DNA of 64,000 nt from Balanoglossus misakiensis (taxonomy: Eukaryota > Hemichordata). Under the pieces are notes generated by a model. That model was given only the letters and a program-made list of their open reading frames with translations, was not told where the DNA came from and did no database searches. A program made the position numbers and the translations under genes. Below, piece by piece: positions 34,843 through 46,730 of this stretch. The stretch is taken from positions 10,478,001 through 10,542,000 of the forward strand of contig CM082580.2 in assembly GCA_040954595.2 (NCBI GenBank), given 5' to 3'. Numbering within the stretch: the first letter of the stretch is position 1; each line of letters begins with the position of its first letter.

Positions 34843-37611
34843 ATGTTGCGAAGGACTCCCAGTTACATTTTTGCGTTATTCTCACTTCTTGCTCTGATTT
34901 CGCCAGCCAGGGCTCTCTTCCCCAAGGCGTGCGTTTCCAGGGAGAATCTATCGTCCAAGGAATGTTGTCCGATACCGACAGGACTTACCGAACGATGCGG
35001 AGGGGCGGGAAGGGGTCACTGCGTCGGGCTGCGGCCGCTGGTAAACGACCCCGTTGAAGTTTTTGGTGGCGATTTGGATCGTTTCCAGTGGCCGACGACA
35101 TTTTTCAACAGAGGCTGTCAATGTGAAGGTGAGGTTCGACCTTTTTCCAAACTTTTTCCTGGAATAAATGTGACAGTTCAAGTTCCATACGCTGCTTTAT
35201 ACTATGTTAATTTTCCAGGAAATTTCGACGGCGCAGACTGCACTTCCTGCAAGTTTGGTTGGACGGGTAAGAATTGCGACCGGCGGAAAACGAGGACGAG
35301 GCGCAATATCTTGACGATGCCCAAGGAAGACGTCGACAAGTTCACCACTTATCTGAACAAAGCCAAGGACACGGTGAGCGACTACATGATCCCGACAAAA
35401 CTGTACAGAGATATGGACGAAGGGAGATCCCCGCAGTTCAACGAAATCAACGTGTATGACGAATTCAGCTGGTACCACTACTACGCAGCCAGGGAGAACT
35501 TGGGCGAAGTCGAAGCGAACAAAGCCGTGGAGTCCGTCGCGTTTGCCAACTTCTCCCACGAAGGACCGGCTCTGCTCACTTGGCACAGGGCATATCTGCT
35601 GTTGTGGGAAAAAGCACTGCGACAGGTTGGCGTCTTTCCTTGTCATTGCTCTGCGAATAGTTCCAATATATTACATGTAAAAGTCTATATGAAGGATTAG
35701 AATAATTGGCTTCTGAGTTCAACAGTGAACAAGACGAGAAAACTGCAACGGAAGCATCTCATTACGCTTCTTGTGTATTTTAGGTGTCGGGTGATGATGA
35801 CTTCGCGATTCCGTACTGGGACTGGGCCGATGACCCGAGCTGCAGCGTGTGCACCGACGAGTACGTTGGCGGGAGCGACGCCTCCAACGGCCACGCGATA
35901 ACCGGTCCGTTCAGCGGCTGGCGAGTTCTCTGTCACGATTCTGCAGATCTGGCCAGACGAGGAGAACTCTGTAGTTATGATGGAGACGTGTCGAACCTGC
36001 CGCTCGTGACACGCAACCCAGGAGGAGGAGGCGAGCATCCGGACTCTCATCTCTTGCAGCTGCCTGACTCCCTGTATTACGCCCTTAGTGTCAGGAACTA
36101 TGACAACGTTCCAAAGGATTATGACCATCTCACTAACAGTTGGAAGGAATCTCCACACAGCTTCCGGAACATTCTCGAAGGTGGGTGGAAATCTGGTGAT
36201 GGTAAATCGCTAACATCGAGCTATGTTTTCCGGTAGAAAGTGCTTCATCGTCATAAAACTTTTTTGCATAAATACATGTAATGTTTACCTGCATGGTATC
36301 AACATTGGAGCTGATTTTCACCATTTTAAAATCGTTTACCCATTTCCAAAGGATTTGCAGATTCTGAAAATAGGACCGGCCTCTATGGGGAAGACGTGAA
36401 CCAACTGCACAACCAAGTCCACAGATACATGAACGGTACTATGTCCTCTGTGCCAGTATCATCGAACGATCCAATATTTCTCCTTCATCACGCCTTTGTC
36501 GACAAAATCTTTGAGAAGTGGCTACGAAGGTATTGCATTGTATTGTATTTATTGTATTGTATTAAGTGCAGTGTTGAGTTGTATTGCGTACTAGTATTAT
36601 ATGGATTTGTAGTACGTCTGCGAAATTCAGCTTCGGTACGTGCTTTTGTGTGTGTATATGTGTGTGTGCACGCGTGCGCCAAGTTGCGCATGCATGAAGC
36701 TCACATAATGTCAACACATTCCTGCTTGGTGTCAGTTTTTGTGTGTGTTCATGTTCATGAGGGAAAAGCCGAACTATATAACTGAAAATGGAATGTTTTC
36801 CTTTCATTTTTCCGTAAAGGCACGATGTGTCACGTGACGAGTTTCCCAGCAAGTCCAGTCCGACGGGACACAACCGTTATTCCTATCTTGTCCCTTTCTA
36901 TCCTGTGTACACCAACGAGTACTTCTTTCAGCGATCGGACGGACTGGGGTACACCTATGATGACATTAGTGAACGAGGTAAGAAGTAGCGAAGCCTGCAA
37001 TAACGCTTTCACTGTGTACTGTGTTTTTAATTTTAGTAAAAACATATGCAGACGCCTAGATGCTATTGGAATATTGCCTGTTCTATATTTACAAAACGTA
37101 GCACTCAGATACACCGGTCCCCACTGAATTTGCTCCACGTACATTGTTTACTTTTTTTCACAGGCCTTCCACTGGACCCTATCGAACGTGATGGGGAATT
37201 GGCAGCCCTTCACCAAATGGGAAAATTTGAAACATTTGCTCCATCAACCAGCAGTTCTAACGGTAAGTCTAGGAATGAAAGATGGCCGCCGACGTTGCTG
37301 TGATTGGGCAGCATTAGATCGATGACATAGCTGACATGTAATAGGCCAACATTGAATGACGTAAGCTTACGTGTGATAGAGCACCATTGGACGTCATTTC
37401 CGTGCCATATAAACAAACTGGAAATCTGGTGACCTCCCCCTCCCACTCTTTCTTTCCATACAAAACAGATTCGTCCGTCGCGGTGCGTGCAATCTTGGCT
37501 GCAGTCTTTGGTATTGTGCTAACAGTCGGACTCGTATACATTATTCGCCGTCGCTACCTGAACAAGAAAGTGGGTTATACGAGGCTGACATCCTCGAACC
37601 AGGCTGACTAG
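34843..37611 (+). CDS. TYR: Tyrosinase (vertebrate-type, membrane-anchored)
   Basis: Seven coding exons: 34843-35128, 35219-35625, 35784-36180, 36352-36529, 36820-36977, 37164-37262 and 37469-37611. They give 555 aa, close to the vertebrate length. Tyrosinase is a type-3 copper oxidase that converts tyrosine to DOPA and dopaquinone for melanin. Order: a signal peptide (residues 1-24), an EGF/Cys-rich region with [12 protein letters not shown] across the first junction, the CuA site (His in [13 protein letters not shown] and TWHRAY), IPYWDW, the CuB site (LHNQVH, then FLLHHAFVD), and a C-terminal TM segment (about 515-537) with a short cytosolic tail. All six copper-binding histidines are present. 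[13 protein letters not shown] favours TYR proper over TYRP1/DCT. The tail lacks an acidic dileucine but has GYTRL, a GYxxPhi lysosome-type sorting motif. Intron 1 is 90 nt, a multiple of three, and has no in-frame stop. Confidence 0.97.
36368..36392 (+). repeat. 25-nt element in TYR exon 4, inverted copy at 37956-37980
   Basis: These 25 coding bases (within [12 protein letters not shown]) recur as a perfect reverse complement 1.6 kb downstream, beyond the tyrosinase stop. A few flanking bases after a small gap (gtgaa) also match, which suggests a slightly longer decayed copy. Confidence 0.95.
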
Positions 37612-37951
37612 CCGAGCACCGAGGATTTCGAAGACACAATGTGTTTCATACAAATAATCACGATTTTAACACAATTGTCTACTGCAGATTGTCTCTCGTG
37701 TTTTCAAGCTACTGTACAGCAAACGTCATGTTATTTTTCACGTATCCCGACATGCATCTCTTCCTTGGCAACCCAAGTATGCGCACGTAATATCTTCTCA
37801 TTTCCCCCATCAAGTAACTCATTGACAGAGAAATGTTTTCTCTTTTTTGACTAAAGCTCGGTAACATACCAGCCCGAAATACGCCGAGTCGTGACTGGCC
37901 TATTAAGATAACACTTCGCTTTAGCTTATGGCCTTCAAAATTTAAATTCAC

Positions 37952-37957
37952 TTTATT
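37952..37957 (-). other. Poly(A) signal, receptor tyrosine kinase gene
   Basis: AATAAA on the - strand, about 350 nt past the kinase stop at 38308. It directly abuts the 25-nt inverted copy of tyrosinase exon 4. Confidence 0.4.
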
Positions 37958-37980
37958 CCCCATAGAGGCCGGTCCTATTT
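37956..37980 (-). repeat. Inverted 25-nt copy of TYR exon 4 sequence
   Basis: Perfect reverse complement of 36368-36392. On the - strand it reads in the same sense as tyrosinase exon 4, and it would sit in the 3' UTR of the kinase mRNA. If the tyrosinase 3' UTR extends this far, its own mRNA could form a 25-bp hairpin. Confidence 0.95.
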
Positions 37981-38307
37981 ACAGTATAAAAGAAGTTTTC
38001 TTATCCCTCGAGTAAAACATGTATCGTTCTGGTATACATGTGATCTTTTTCTTCCTTCACTTAGAGTAGTTCTAGAAAAAGATAGCGGGTCCTTAAATAT
38101 TTTGAAAGTTGAATACACGGCGATCCGAGGTCTATACAGCCACCACGGTTGTCAACGCGGCGTTTCCACAATTATCCAAGCCTCTGTTAGCCACGCCCTC
38201 TACGATGTTCGTGAAGAAATTCTGGAAATACAGAAATAACGGTATAAGATATTGCATTGTTTCAATAGTAAGAGTGATTGGCTAGTCCAGAGTTTAGAGT
38301 ATTAAAC

Positions 38308-41300
38308 TCAAAACGGTAAACTCGTATCAACAAAATGCCAGGATGTACAGGTCACGCAGGGGTCATGAAAGAGGCCCATTACACGCACCTCATTGTGTTC
38401 TAGGAAATGCTCAAATTCTTCAGTAAGTTCAGTTGCAGTTGGCCTCTCTTCCGGGTCTGTTCTCCAACAGCTGTTCATCAATTCGTAACTGGGGGGAAAT
38501 AATGGTTTGTGATGACGTCGATCATATCGGAAGAACAGGTAAAAAGAAAAACATGTGCATGAAGTATACGAACACTTCACAATGTTTGACGTAGAGGAGA
38601 TCAACACAGGAACGATGGAAGATATAAATGGATTTCCATAAATCGATTTAGAGCAGTTATTTTAATATCACGATATACATTGTGAACTTTTTAACAACGT
38701 GTGTAGGCCTATTGTGACTTACAATCGATCTGTGCAGCGTCCTGGTTTGTGAAGCCGTTTTCCTTCGTCAAGAAACCTAATCATATCATTCGTTGGAATA
38801 TTTTGATAAGGAATTTCACCTGTTGGACATAGAAAGAATGAGAAAGTTGAACTTTCTACTATGAATAATATTAGCGTGTCTACGCCAAAGAGCCATATTA
38901 TTAATAAATAAATGTTTATTTTTTTAAATAACTTACCAAGAGAGGCGATTTCCCACAGTAACACGCCAAATGACCAGCTAAATAGGAAAGTAAAATTAGG
39001 AAATGTTATTTATCATATTATGATAGATAAATACAACGTCCCGCCAGCCATCACTTATTGCGTTTGAAGTCTGGGTAACTTTGATATTAAATGCTTGTGT
39101 CAACTTACATGTCACTTTCGTTCTTGAAAACAAATTTAGTGAGAAACTCGGGAGGCATCCACTTCAGTGGCAACGGAACGTGGCCACTTGACTACTCACG
39201 AAAAATAGACGAAGATAAAAACACTATTCAATGCAATGGACTGACTGATAATCACGTAGAAATGAGAAAATGAACGAACAGAATATTGTAGAATATTATT
39301 GTAGAACTTTTCTGTGTTGAAAGATATAGTTACCCATGGGTCTGTGGAGTATTCGCCAAGTTCATAAATGTCCCGACTTAAACCAAAATCACCGACTTTG
39401 GCAGTGCAGTCTTCCATAATCAGAACATTTCTACAAGCGAGATCACGATGAATCAACTGAAACAAAATTGAGATCGTTGTAAAAGTGCAGGTATGAGAAT
39501 TTGCAACAGAAGCAGTCAGTTTTCATAATATGTTTCGTCAATCACCACGCACTTAAAGAATTCAGAGAAAACACTCATCAGTCTGACAAACCTTTTTCCA
39601 TTTCATGTGCTGCAGGGCCATCGTTATGTCGATGGCAATGTGAACAAGTCTTCGATTGTCTTGAAATGTTAAGTGTCCTTCTCTGAGCGTGCGCAGATGA
39701 TTGAGCAAGTCCCCTCGCGCAGCGTACTCCAGAATAAGGTACTTGGGATCTTGAAGGAAACACGAAGAAGGTCATAATAAGAAAACACTTCACGGCCATA
39801 TAAAGGTTTTGAATTTTTTGTAGTGGTATAAACATATTAAATTACTCCGTCTCACCTCCTGTCACCATTATTCCGAGTAGACTTATAAAATTTCGATGAC
39901 CCTTCACTTCCAACATGAACACAATTTCGTTGCAAAAGTGCTGGTACGAGGCTGCAGTGCAGTGTTCTGAATTACAACATGAGTGAAAAAAACAGACGCT
40001 ATGAAACAGTGTTAAAATTAAACTCATACATCAATGAATCACTGCAGTATTTGAAGACATTTTGTAATAATTAATTCTTAAAAAACAGTATAGTGCAAAA
40101 TAATAAAATAATACAGACCGGATATCAACGATTTGGCCGCAACTGTTTTGGTTCCGTGGTCGGTCATCATTTCCGCTAATGCTATCCTACCAAACAAACC
40201 ACACCCAATTTCCTTCTTCAGTTGCACTTTTTTTCGCGGTATTGTCCAGTCTTCGAGGTTTGGATACTGTCCGAGTAGGTTCTACAGCGAACAAAAACAA
40301 TCAGCGTTATATGAACAAGTAGTGAAACTGCGCCATATTTAATTAATATAATATTTTTATTTGACGAGGGGGCGTGGTGAATCGTTTAAATTCCATCTTG
40401 ATGCAAATCCACGGGTTATTTTGATTTTGGCGATCAATGAACAAAGTATGAAAGGAGAGAGTGTGCTTTTATCCATACCTTTATGTAATCGTCAAATTCT
40501 GTGCCAACTATTGCTTGGAATCCCCGGGGGTAGCGGCGGTGACGTAACACGCAGTGAATAGTGCACGCGCTGGCTGTAATTATTAGCACAACAATTATGG
40601 CAGCAAACATTCCTGTCGTCGTTGCATCAATCTCGTAAAGATGATCTGCTGTGTGACAGAAATGCATATTGTGATATATGACGTGCTATACGCATTCTCG
40701 AGGGACTCGAACAGTCAACAGAAATTGCCCCCCCCCCTCCATCCCAAAGGTACTCGGGTTTTTGAAGACCCTGGTTCGGACGGTATCCCAGGTCGTGTGC
40801 CGCGGACGAACTCTACCCAGTACATCATAATCTCGTCCAACTTCCTATTGATACAGACATTAATCCGACGATTGGGAGATCTTCAACAACCGTACTTGTC
40901 CCCAGAACCCTATTCCCAACCATTATAGACCAGTGACACTCATTTCACTTATCAGGAAATGTTTTGAACGTTTTGATACAGTCTATAATTCTCTTCCCCA
41001 TTCACAACCAAACATAGACCCATATCAGCTTAAATATCATCGGAGAAGAGGTATTGACGATGCGTCATGTTATGAGAGATAAACTAACGAAGTACGATGT
41101 TTATTAGATGTTGAAGTTACTTCTGAATTATTTTATAAAAGTTTTTTGATTGTGCCACCAAAACTTACATGATTGGTTTTGCAAACAATAGCATTCTCTG
41201 ATGTCTTCTTGACATATGATGTTGTGTTCCTCGTTGCATTCGCACCGAATCTCACAAAACTTCCCACACGATGACGGCGCACAGTCACATGACCCGTCCA

Positions 41301-44300
41301 TAGGGTTACATGTAGCGTTGTTCAGACAGAGGCATTCGTCTCTGCAGCCTTTGCCAAACCATCCGTGTGAACATACTAGAACAATAGCGAGAGAGTGATC
41401 AGTATGCATACGTTAGCACATGTGGAGCAGGATTCGCCTACTATTTTCGAAAACACCTTACATCCTACTTGGCTTTTTTCAGCAATAAGTCCATATGTCT
41501 CTCTTTCACGGACCTGATTTTCTGTGATTTGCTGTGTTGTGTATTTGTATTTGTCATTGCAACTGACCACGTGAGCGTGATAGTTGCCCGGACAGCTTTG
41601 GAATATGGATCGGTATGATTTGCTATTACTGGAAATCAGATCGGTTGGACCGCCGGCTCCGGAAGAAATTACCTTGATCGCAGTGCGTTCCCATCCAGCC
41701 TGGTTGACACAAGCAGCCTCGATGTCGATCACAAATGGCGCCATTTTCACAATTGCAAACCAGGTCGCATTCTTCGCCGTAGTAGTTTTCACGACAACCT
41801 GAAGTGATTGAAGGACAGTGTTGAATTTGGTGTTAATAGTAACCTCTGACCATTCAGAGGCAAACTATTACGAACACTCTCAGAGCACTGTCGTACACTC
41901 AATAATATGACAGTACTAGTGTTTACAATATGTTCGTAAATATAACAGAATGGGTTACAAAGCCAACAGTTCGAGAGCAATATCAGACATGGTGAGATTC
42001 ATACCACGGAATGAAAGAACTGTAGAAACCGAGTACGTTTTCCCCATTGCGTCCGTAATGATACATTCGTATACTCCTGCATAACTGTCTGTCATTCTGA
42101 ATATTATGACATCTGTAGTATTTAAGCTGAAAGAGAAAGAGAGAGAGACGAAGACAAGGTAGAAAGTGAAGAGAGAATGTCATTACGTGATAATTCACAA
42201 ATCCAAAACATGATAATGTATACATCCCATGTAAGAAAATATAAGGTAATGACATATAAGGTAGGACTATTACCTCTCTGAAACTCTGAGAAGGATGTCA
42301 CTTGAGTTAACAAGCATTTCACCGGAACCATCGAGATGCCACGTGACAGTGCTGTTTTCTAGCGGAATATTGTACAGTTTTGCAGTTACAATTACATACT
42401 GGCCGTAGTAGACCTCGCGATATAGCACACCGAGTTGAATTTCGCTGTGCCCTGAAAAAAAGGGAAAAGGAACACTCATTTACTAAATAGAAACTGTTTT
42501 GTAGCAGTTGACTTGCGCTCAAATAGAAATAAATAACCTGTATCAACAGCAGCGCGACAAGAAAATGAAAAAAATGTACTCACGTATATCACAAGCGGGT
42601 CCATGCCAACCCGGCATACACTTGCAGGCACCGTTTAAAGGATGACACGTGGCTCCATTTTTACATATGCAAATCTCCGTACACTCTATACTATAATATC
42701 CTTCTGGGCAGCCTGCAGACGATAAAAGGGCACTTTGAAAATACATATTAAAAACTGATGAATGGTAGCCATATTTAGTAAAATTCAACAGAACAGAAAT
42801 AGCAGTTGACATACTCACCGATTAATTTCAATTTCCCGCTAAGATTGAACGCCTTTCTCAGACCCGGAAATAAAACCGCACACGACATATGCCTCTCAGT
42901 CATTAGGCGGCGAGTGAATGCATATGCAACGCTCCACGATGCAAATGTTTTGGATTTCCTGTCCCCGAAGAACTTGTTATCGCGTAGGTGAGCCGGAATA
43001 CTCTCACTCCCCTGTAAAACAAATACAAATTTATGCCGGATTGACGATTCGCCGCCATTCGTTCGCGACGTACACGTACTGTTTATTGAGCCAGAGTTTG
43101 TGCTGTGACATTTCCTAAAATAGTCAACAAACTCCTTCTTTTCAAGCAAGCTGCCGTGATGCTTTAAGACCCATCCCCTTACGTCAATGATCCCAGATAA
43201 ATAGCGTAAACGTTATTACATAATTAACCATTTCATCTACCTCACGGAGCTGTAAATGGCCTGCTTGAAACTCCTCTTCTGAATCCATGTCATAGCACTT
43301 CATGCCAGCGCCGCTCTGAGGAAACTTTTCCACCAGCAGAGAATTCTGTAGATCTAAACCGTCTATCATCAGGTATATGTCTGCGGTACCTGGCATCAAA
43401 ATAGGTTTTGAAAGATGTAAAATCCACATCAATCAACAAAAGAGTGAACGAAGTCAGGGAAGATGGCGGCAAGAACATCACGTGATGTGAAGTGTTTCGA
43501 AAAGAGTGCGCGGGCCTGCCCTACCTTTAACCGAACTTTGGCGGAATTATAATGCAAGTCGTCGAGGAAAGCATGTGAATTAAAAAAAAAATTCTTCCCA
43601 ACATCCTGTTAATATAGTGGAAACCGGGTACACTTACAGTCACCTCTACTTTCCATATACAGTCTATCGACCCAAAGATGATGCAACACATCTTCCATGG
43701 GTATTTCTGCATCTCCCAGGAGCACCTCGAGAAAGAACGGCTGAACAGCAGAATAACAGAGGTACAAGTGAAAAAATGAAGCCAATATTGTCAGTACTTG
43801 ATCGATAAAAGAGCATTAACTGTCATACCTAATTTACACATGCCTATATACGGTCAAAAAGAAGTGTTTTAGTCTTCGAAAATCACTCAATAGAATTACG
43901 TCTACGTGACCTCGGATATCAAACACTCTTTTGACAAAGTAAACAATGTATTTCTACTCATCACGTATTTTTGGTGATTCGCTGGTAAAAGCGTTGTCTT
44001 CCGTATATAACAAACAATGTATTGGCCTTTTAAGACGTCGTGTATTCAAATATTCGTGACTTCTTTTTTGAGCTCTTTCGATCATTTCTTTACACACGCA
44101 CTTCACATTGCAGATGTACTCGGACACCGAAAAATGTAACGACTATCATCTCCACTTCTGCAAATTCACGACGAGGAAAAATATCTTGAAAGTGGAAGTC
44201 ACTCACATAGTTCGGAGGTCGACTCTTTGAAGCCGTCGAGTGGCACGTGTCATTGAAGTACGGCGGCCAGTCAGGGTCGTCGGTTATCGTGATGTCGAGG

Positions 44301-46625
44301 GTGTGCCTCGCACACGTGTGCTCTTCGTGAAGCTGCAAGAGACAGCGGCGGCGGGTCATTCAAAGAGTCCGAGGCTTTAACTTTGAAGCTGCGGATATAA
44401 GTGTTTCTGCCCTCGTGAAATCGACAGGAAGAAAAGTTGGCAAAATATACTGTTGTACTTAAATTACTTCGTGTTTCCAAGTGTTCAAAGTCCAACAGTT
44501 TTAATTTACGTGATTCAGTTTCGGGTAAGAAGTATATGTTTACATGTTGAGTTGAAAGTGGTTGCGAACTGATAGTTCTAATTCTGACGTCAGAATTATG
44601 CAATATGGGAAACATGTACACGGTATTAAAATAATGACGCACAATTGAGATTTTTACATTCCTTTTCCCCAAACTGAAGAAAGTGACTCACATTCTGTTG
44701 ATACATTACGCACAGCACACTAAGTTCGTAGTGTTGATCAATATCGCGGTCGACATACCCGGCGAGATGCAAGATGGCCGCTTCGTCTAAACTGAATCTG
44801 TCATCCTACGTAATGAAATACATGTATATCTTCAATAGTTCAGGGGCAATAGTAAAAACACTGGCGGTTAAATTACGGTTTGCAAGAGTTTCGAATCGTA
44901 ACTGTTAACGATAATGTTGTGAAGCCAGCGTTTAGCCAAACATGAAGGGGGGGGGGGGGGGCAAGGAGATATCAATTAACACATCTGCTTGGCCCAATCA
45001 GTACTTTTGAAGAAGTGGAATTCGGTTATCATCTTGACTGAAATGACGGAAACTATTAATCTAAAAATGCGACGAAGGTATACAATTCGACCTCTAATCC
45101 CGGAAGTCTGTCTTTAAGTACAAATTTATACCGAACCCTTAGGGCGAACGTGTCCGACATCAAAGTTTTACGCAATCTATTAGGAAGTAGTTGGAAGTTA
45201 ACGTGGCTTATGGCGACGGACAGTCCCATCTATACGATAAGCGACGCATCTCTCATCGGGACTACAACGGATAACAGGAATACGTAAACCCAAACCTTGT
45301 TTGTGCTGGCGTCAATAAAGCATTGATAAGAAACGTTTGCTGCAGTTGGCACCTGGTAGATTTGAGTATGAATTGGCGTTGTCTGGTGAGAGAAAATTAT
45401 TGTATTTACTGAAAATAAAACCAACAACTGATGGACACAGCTCGAATGACGAGCATTTCAAACAACGTATATGGATAATAAACGAATGATAGCAACCGGC
45501 TATCAATATTATATTTTGATGCCAGTTCTTCACTGTGTCGCATACTGCTGGTTGCGAGACTTGTCGAGCAACACAGACGTTGCCAAAACACTACTCAAGA
45601 GTTTCTGTTAATATTTTCGCCAATGTTAAACTCAGCGGTCACGCTCAAAGCAGTAACTGTTATACTCACAACCGTCATTTCAGCGCAAGTCAATACGCCG
45701 CGCCGTCACGTGAATTGCACGTCATCAAAACCAAATTCGCTATATGCCCTAACAAGTTGTCCCCACCCTGTGCCGAGTAAACTGAAAGTATTTCCCCCAC
45801 GAACAACAAATTTACCAGCTGTCAAATTCTGTTTCAAATATACACGCAAGTGGAATTGCGTAGGCGAAGGTTCTTGAAGTGTGTACGCAATACTTGCGTT
45901 GTGTACCTTCCTCGGGATCGTATATAGGCACGTGTAATTACGCGACCGGGCGTGTACCGCTTATGGTCTACCAATCTGATTAAAATCAGATGTAGGGAAC
46001 GGCGACGTGAGGCGACAGCATACAAAAAAAACACGTCGCCGTTCCCTACATCTGATTTCAATCAGATTGCTGGTCTACGTACAGGGTCTAAAAACAAGGC
46101 TCACCTCACTAATCCTGAGAAAATGGACGCTGACAACACCAGGTTGATCACACACACCGACTGAAACACACAGAGAGGAAGTTACGCATTGAAAAACACG
46201 TACACATTTTAGTGCTACTTCAGAATGTCTATGTTTTGCTAGGTCAAATATATTATGTATTTTAATTTCGTTCTTTGCCAGATAGGGCTGTCACTTTGAC
46301 AAGAGAGGAATTTACCTTAGTAGAGTTTCAAATCGAACGTTAACATTTTTTTTCGATGTAGAGATATTCAAATTCAAAACTCAACCACTGCTGCCAAAAA
46401 TGTACTAGTACATAGTAGAAGATCATGTCAAAAATTAAATGTAAAAGCGTGGCACTTACCTGGAACGTAAGCTTGGGCAAGGCCGCATTTCCCATTGATA
46501 ATCTGAAGAATTGTCAGCAACCCGGTGATAAAAAGTTTGCCTCCGAACTTTCGAGTCCTGCGCGGCGATTTGTGGCACTGTGTGCATTTCGAGTGTGATA
46601 ACGTTGTACACATATCTGTGTTCAT
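38308..46625 (-). CDS. Receptor tyrosine kinase with cadherin-like, EGF, Ig-like and EGF ectodomain
   Basis: 22 exons with matching phases give 960 aa. Listed 5' to 3': 46460-46625, 46105-46160, 45296-45382, 44692-44805, 44207-44332, 43638-43740, 43241-43389, 42819-43011, 42584-42712, 42274-42451, 42005-42126, 41673-41798, 41169-41375, 40479-40648, 40119-40281, 39856-39966, 39592-39749, 39334-39456, 39109-39191, 38937-38977, 38723-38819 and 38308-38488. A hydrophobic signal ([13 protein letters not shown]) is followed by a cadherin-like repeat (about 75-170: [25 protein letters not shown]), an unassigned region (184-331), an EGF-like module (332-374), an Ig-like domain (375-474; YAGVYEC, first Cys absent), two Cys-rich EGF-like modules (475-585), a TM segment (about 595-618), and a kinase (about 664-925). 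Kinase landmarks are intact: [27 protein letters not shown] and EERP. MPPE replaces APE. The tail is short. Activity is therefore expected; the ligand is unknown. The upstream ATG at 46730 is an alternative start. Confidence 0.9.
40747..41089 (+). mobile_element. Degenerate non-LTR retrotransposon (LINE) reverse-transcriptase fragment
   Basis: The + strand encodes, with a frameshift, [11 protein letters not shown], then [21 protein letters not shown], then [16 protein letters not shown], and runs into a stop. These match the order seen in LINE reverse transcriptases (GPDGIPGRVL, NYRPVTLTSVIMKCFER, LDPLQFAYRPNRSVDDA). It lies in intron 13 of the receptor kinase gene, antisense to it, and is a dead fragment with no ends visible. 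Confidence 0.75.
44947..44961. repeat. Poly(G) tract
   Basis: Fifteen consecutive G in an intron of the kinase gene. On the transcribed strand it is a C tract. Confidence 0.95.
45964..46078. mobile_element. MITE-like 99-bp hairpin flanked by 8-bp direct repeats
   Basis: Arms of 38 nt at 45972-46009 and 46032-46069 are complementary with a single mismatch and a 22-nt loop. TGGTCTAC occurs directly on both sides (45964-45971 and 46071-46078), as a target-site duplication would. Each arm contains a shorter internal palindrome (AATCTGATT..AATCAGAT). No coding capacity. An 8-bp duplication is typical of hAT-type insertions, but the termini are not diagnostic. It lies in intron 2 of the kinase gene, about 26 nt from the exon 2 donor. 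Confidence 0.75.
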
Positions 46626-46730
46626 TTTTATATCCTTCGACGAACTGGTCCTTGGATCACAAATATACGCTTGCATCCGCCTGACCCCGAGACTTACCTC
46701 TGCTCTAATAGTCACGCCCACTTGACACAT

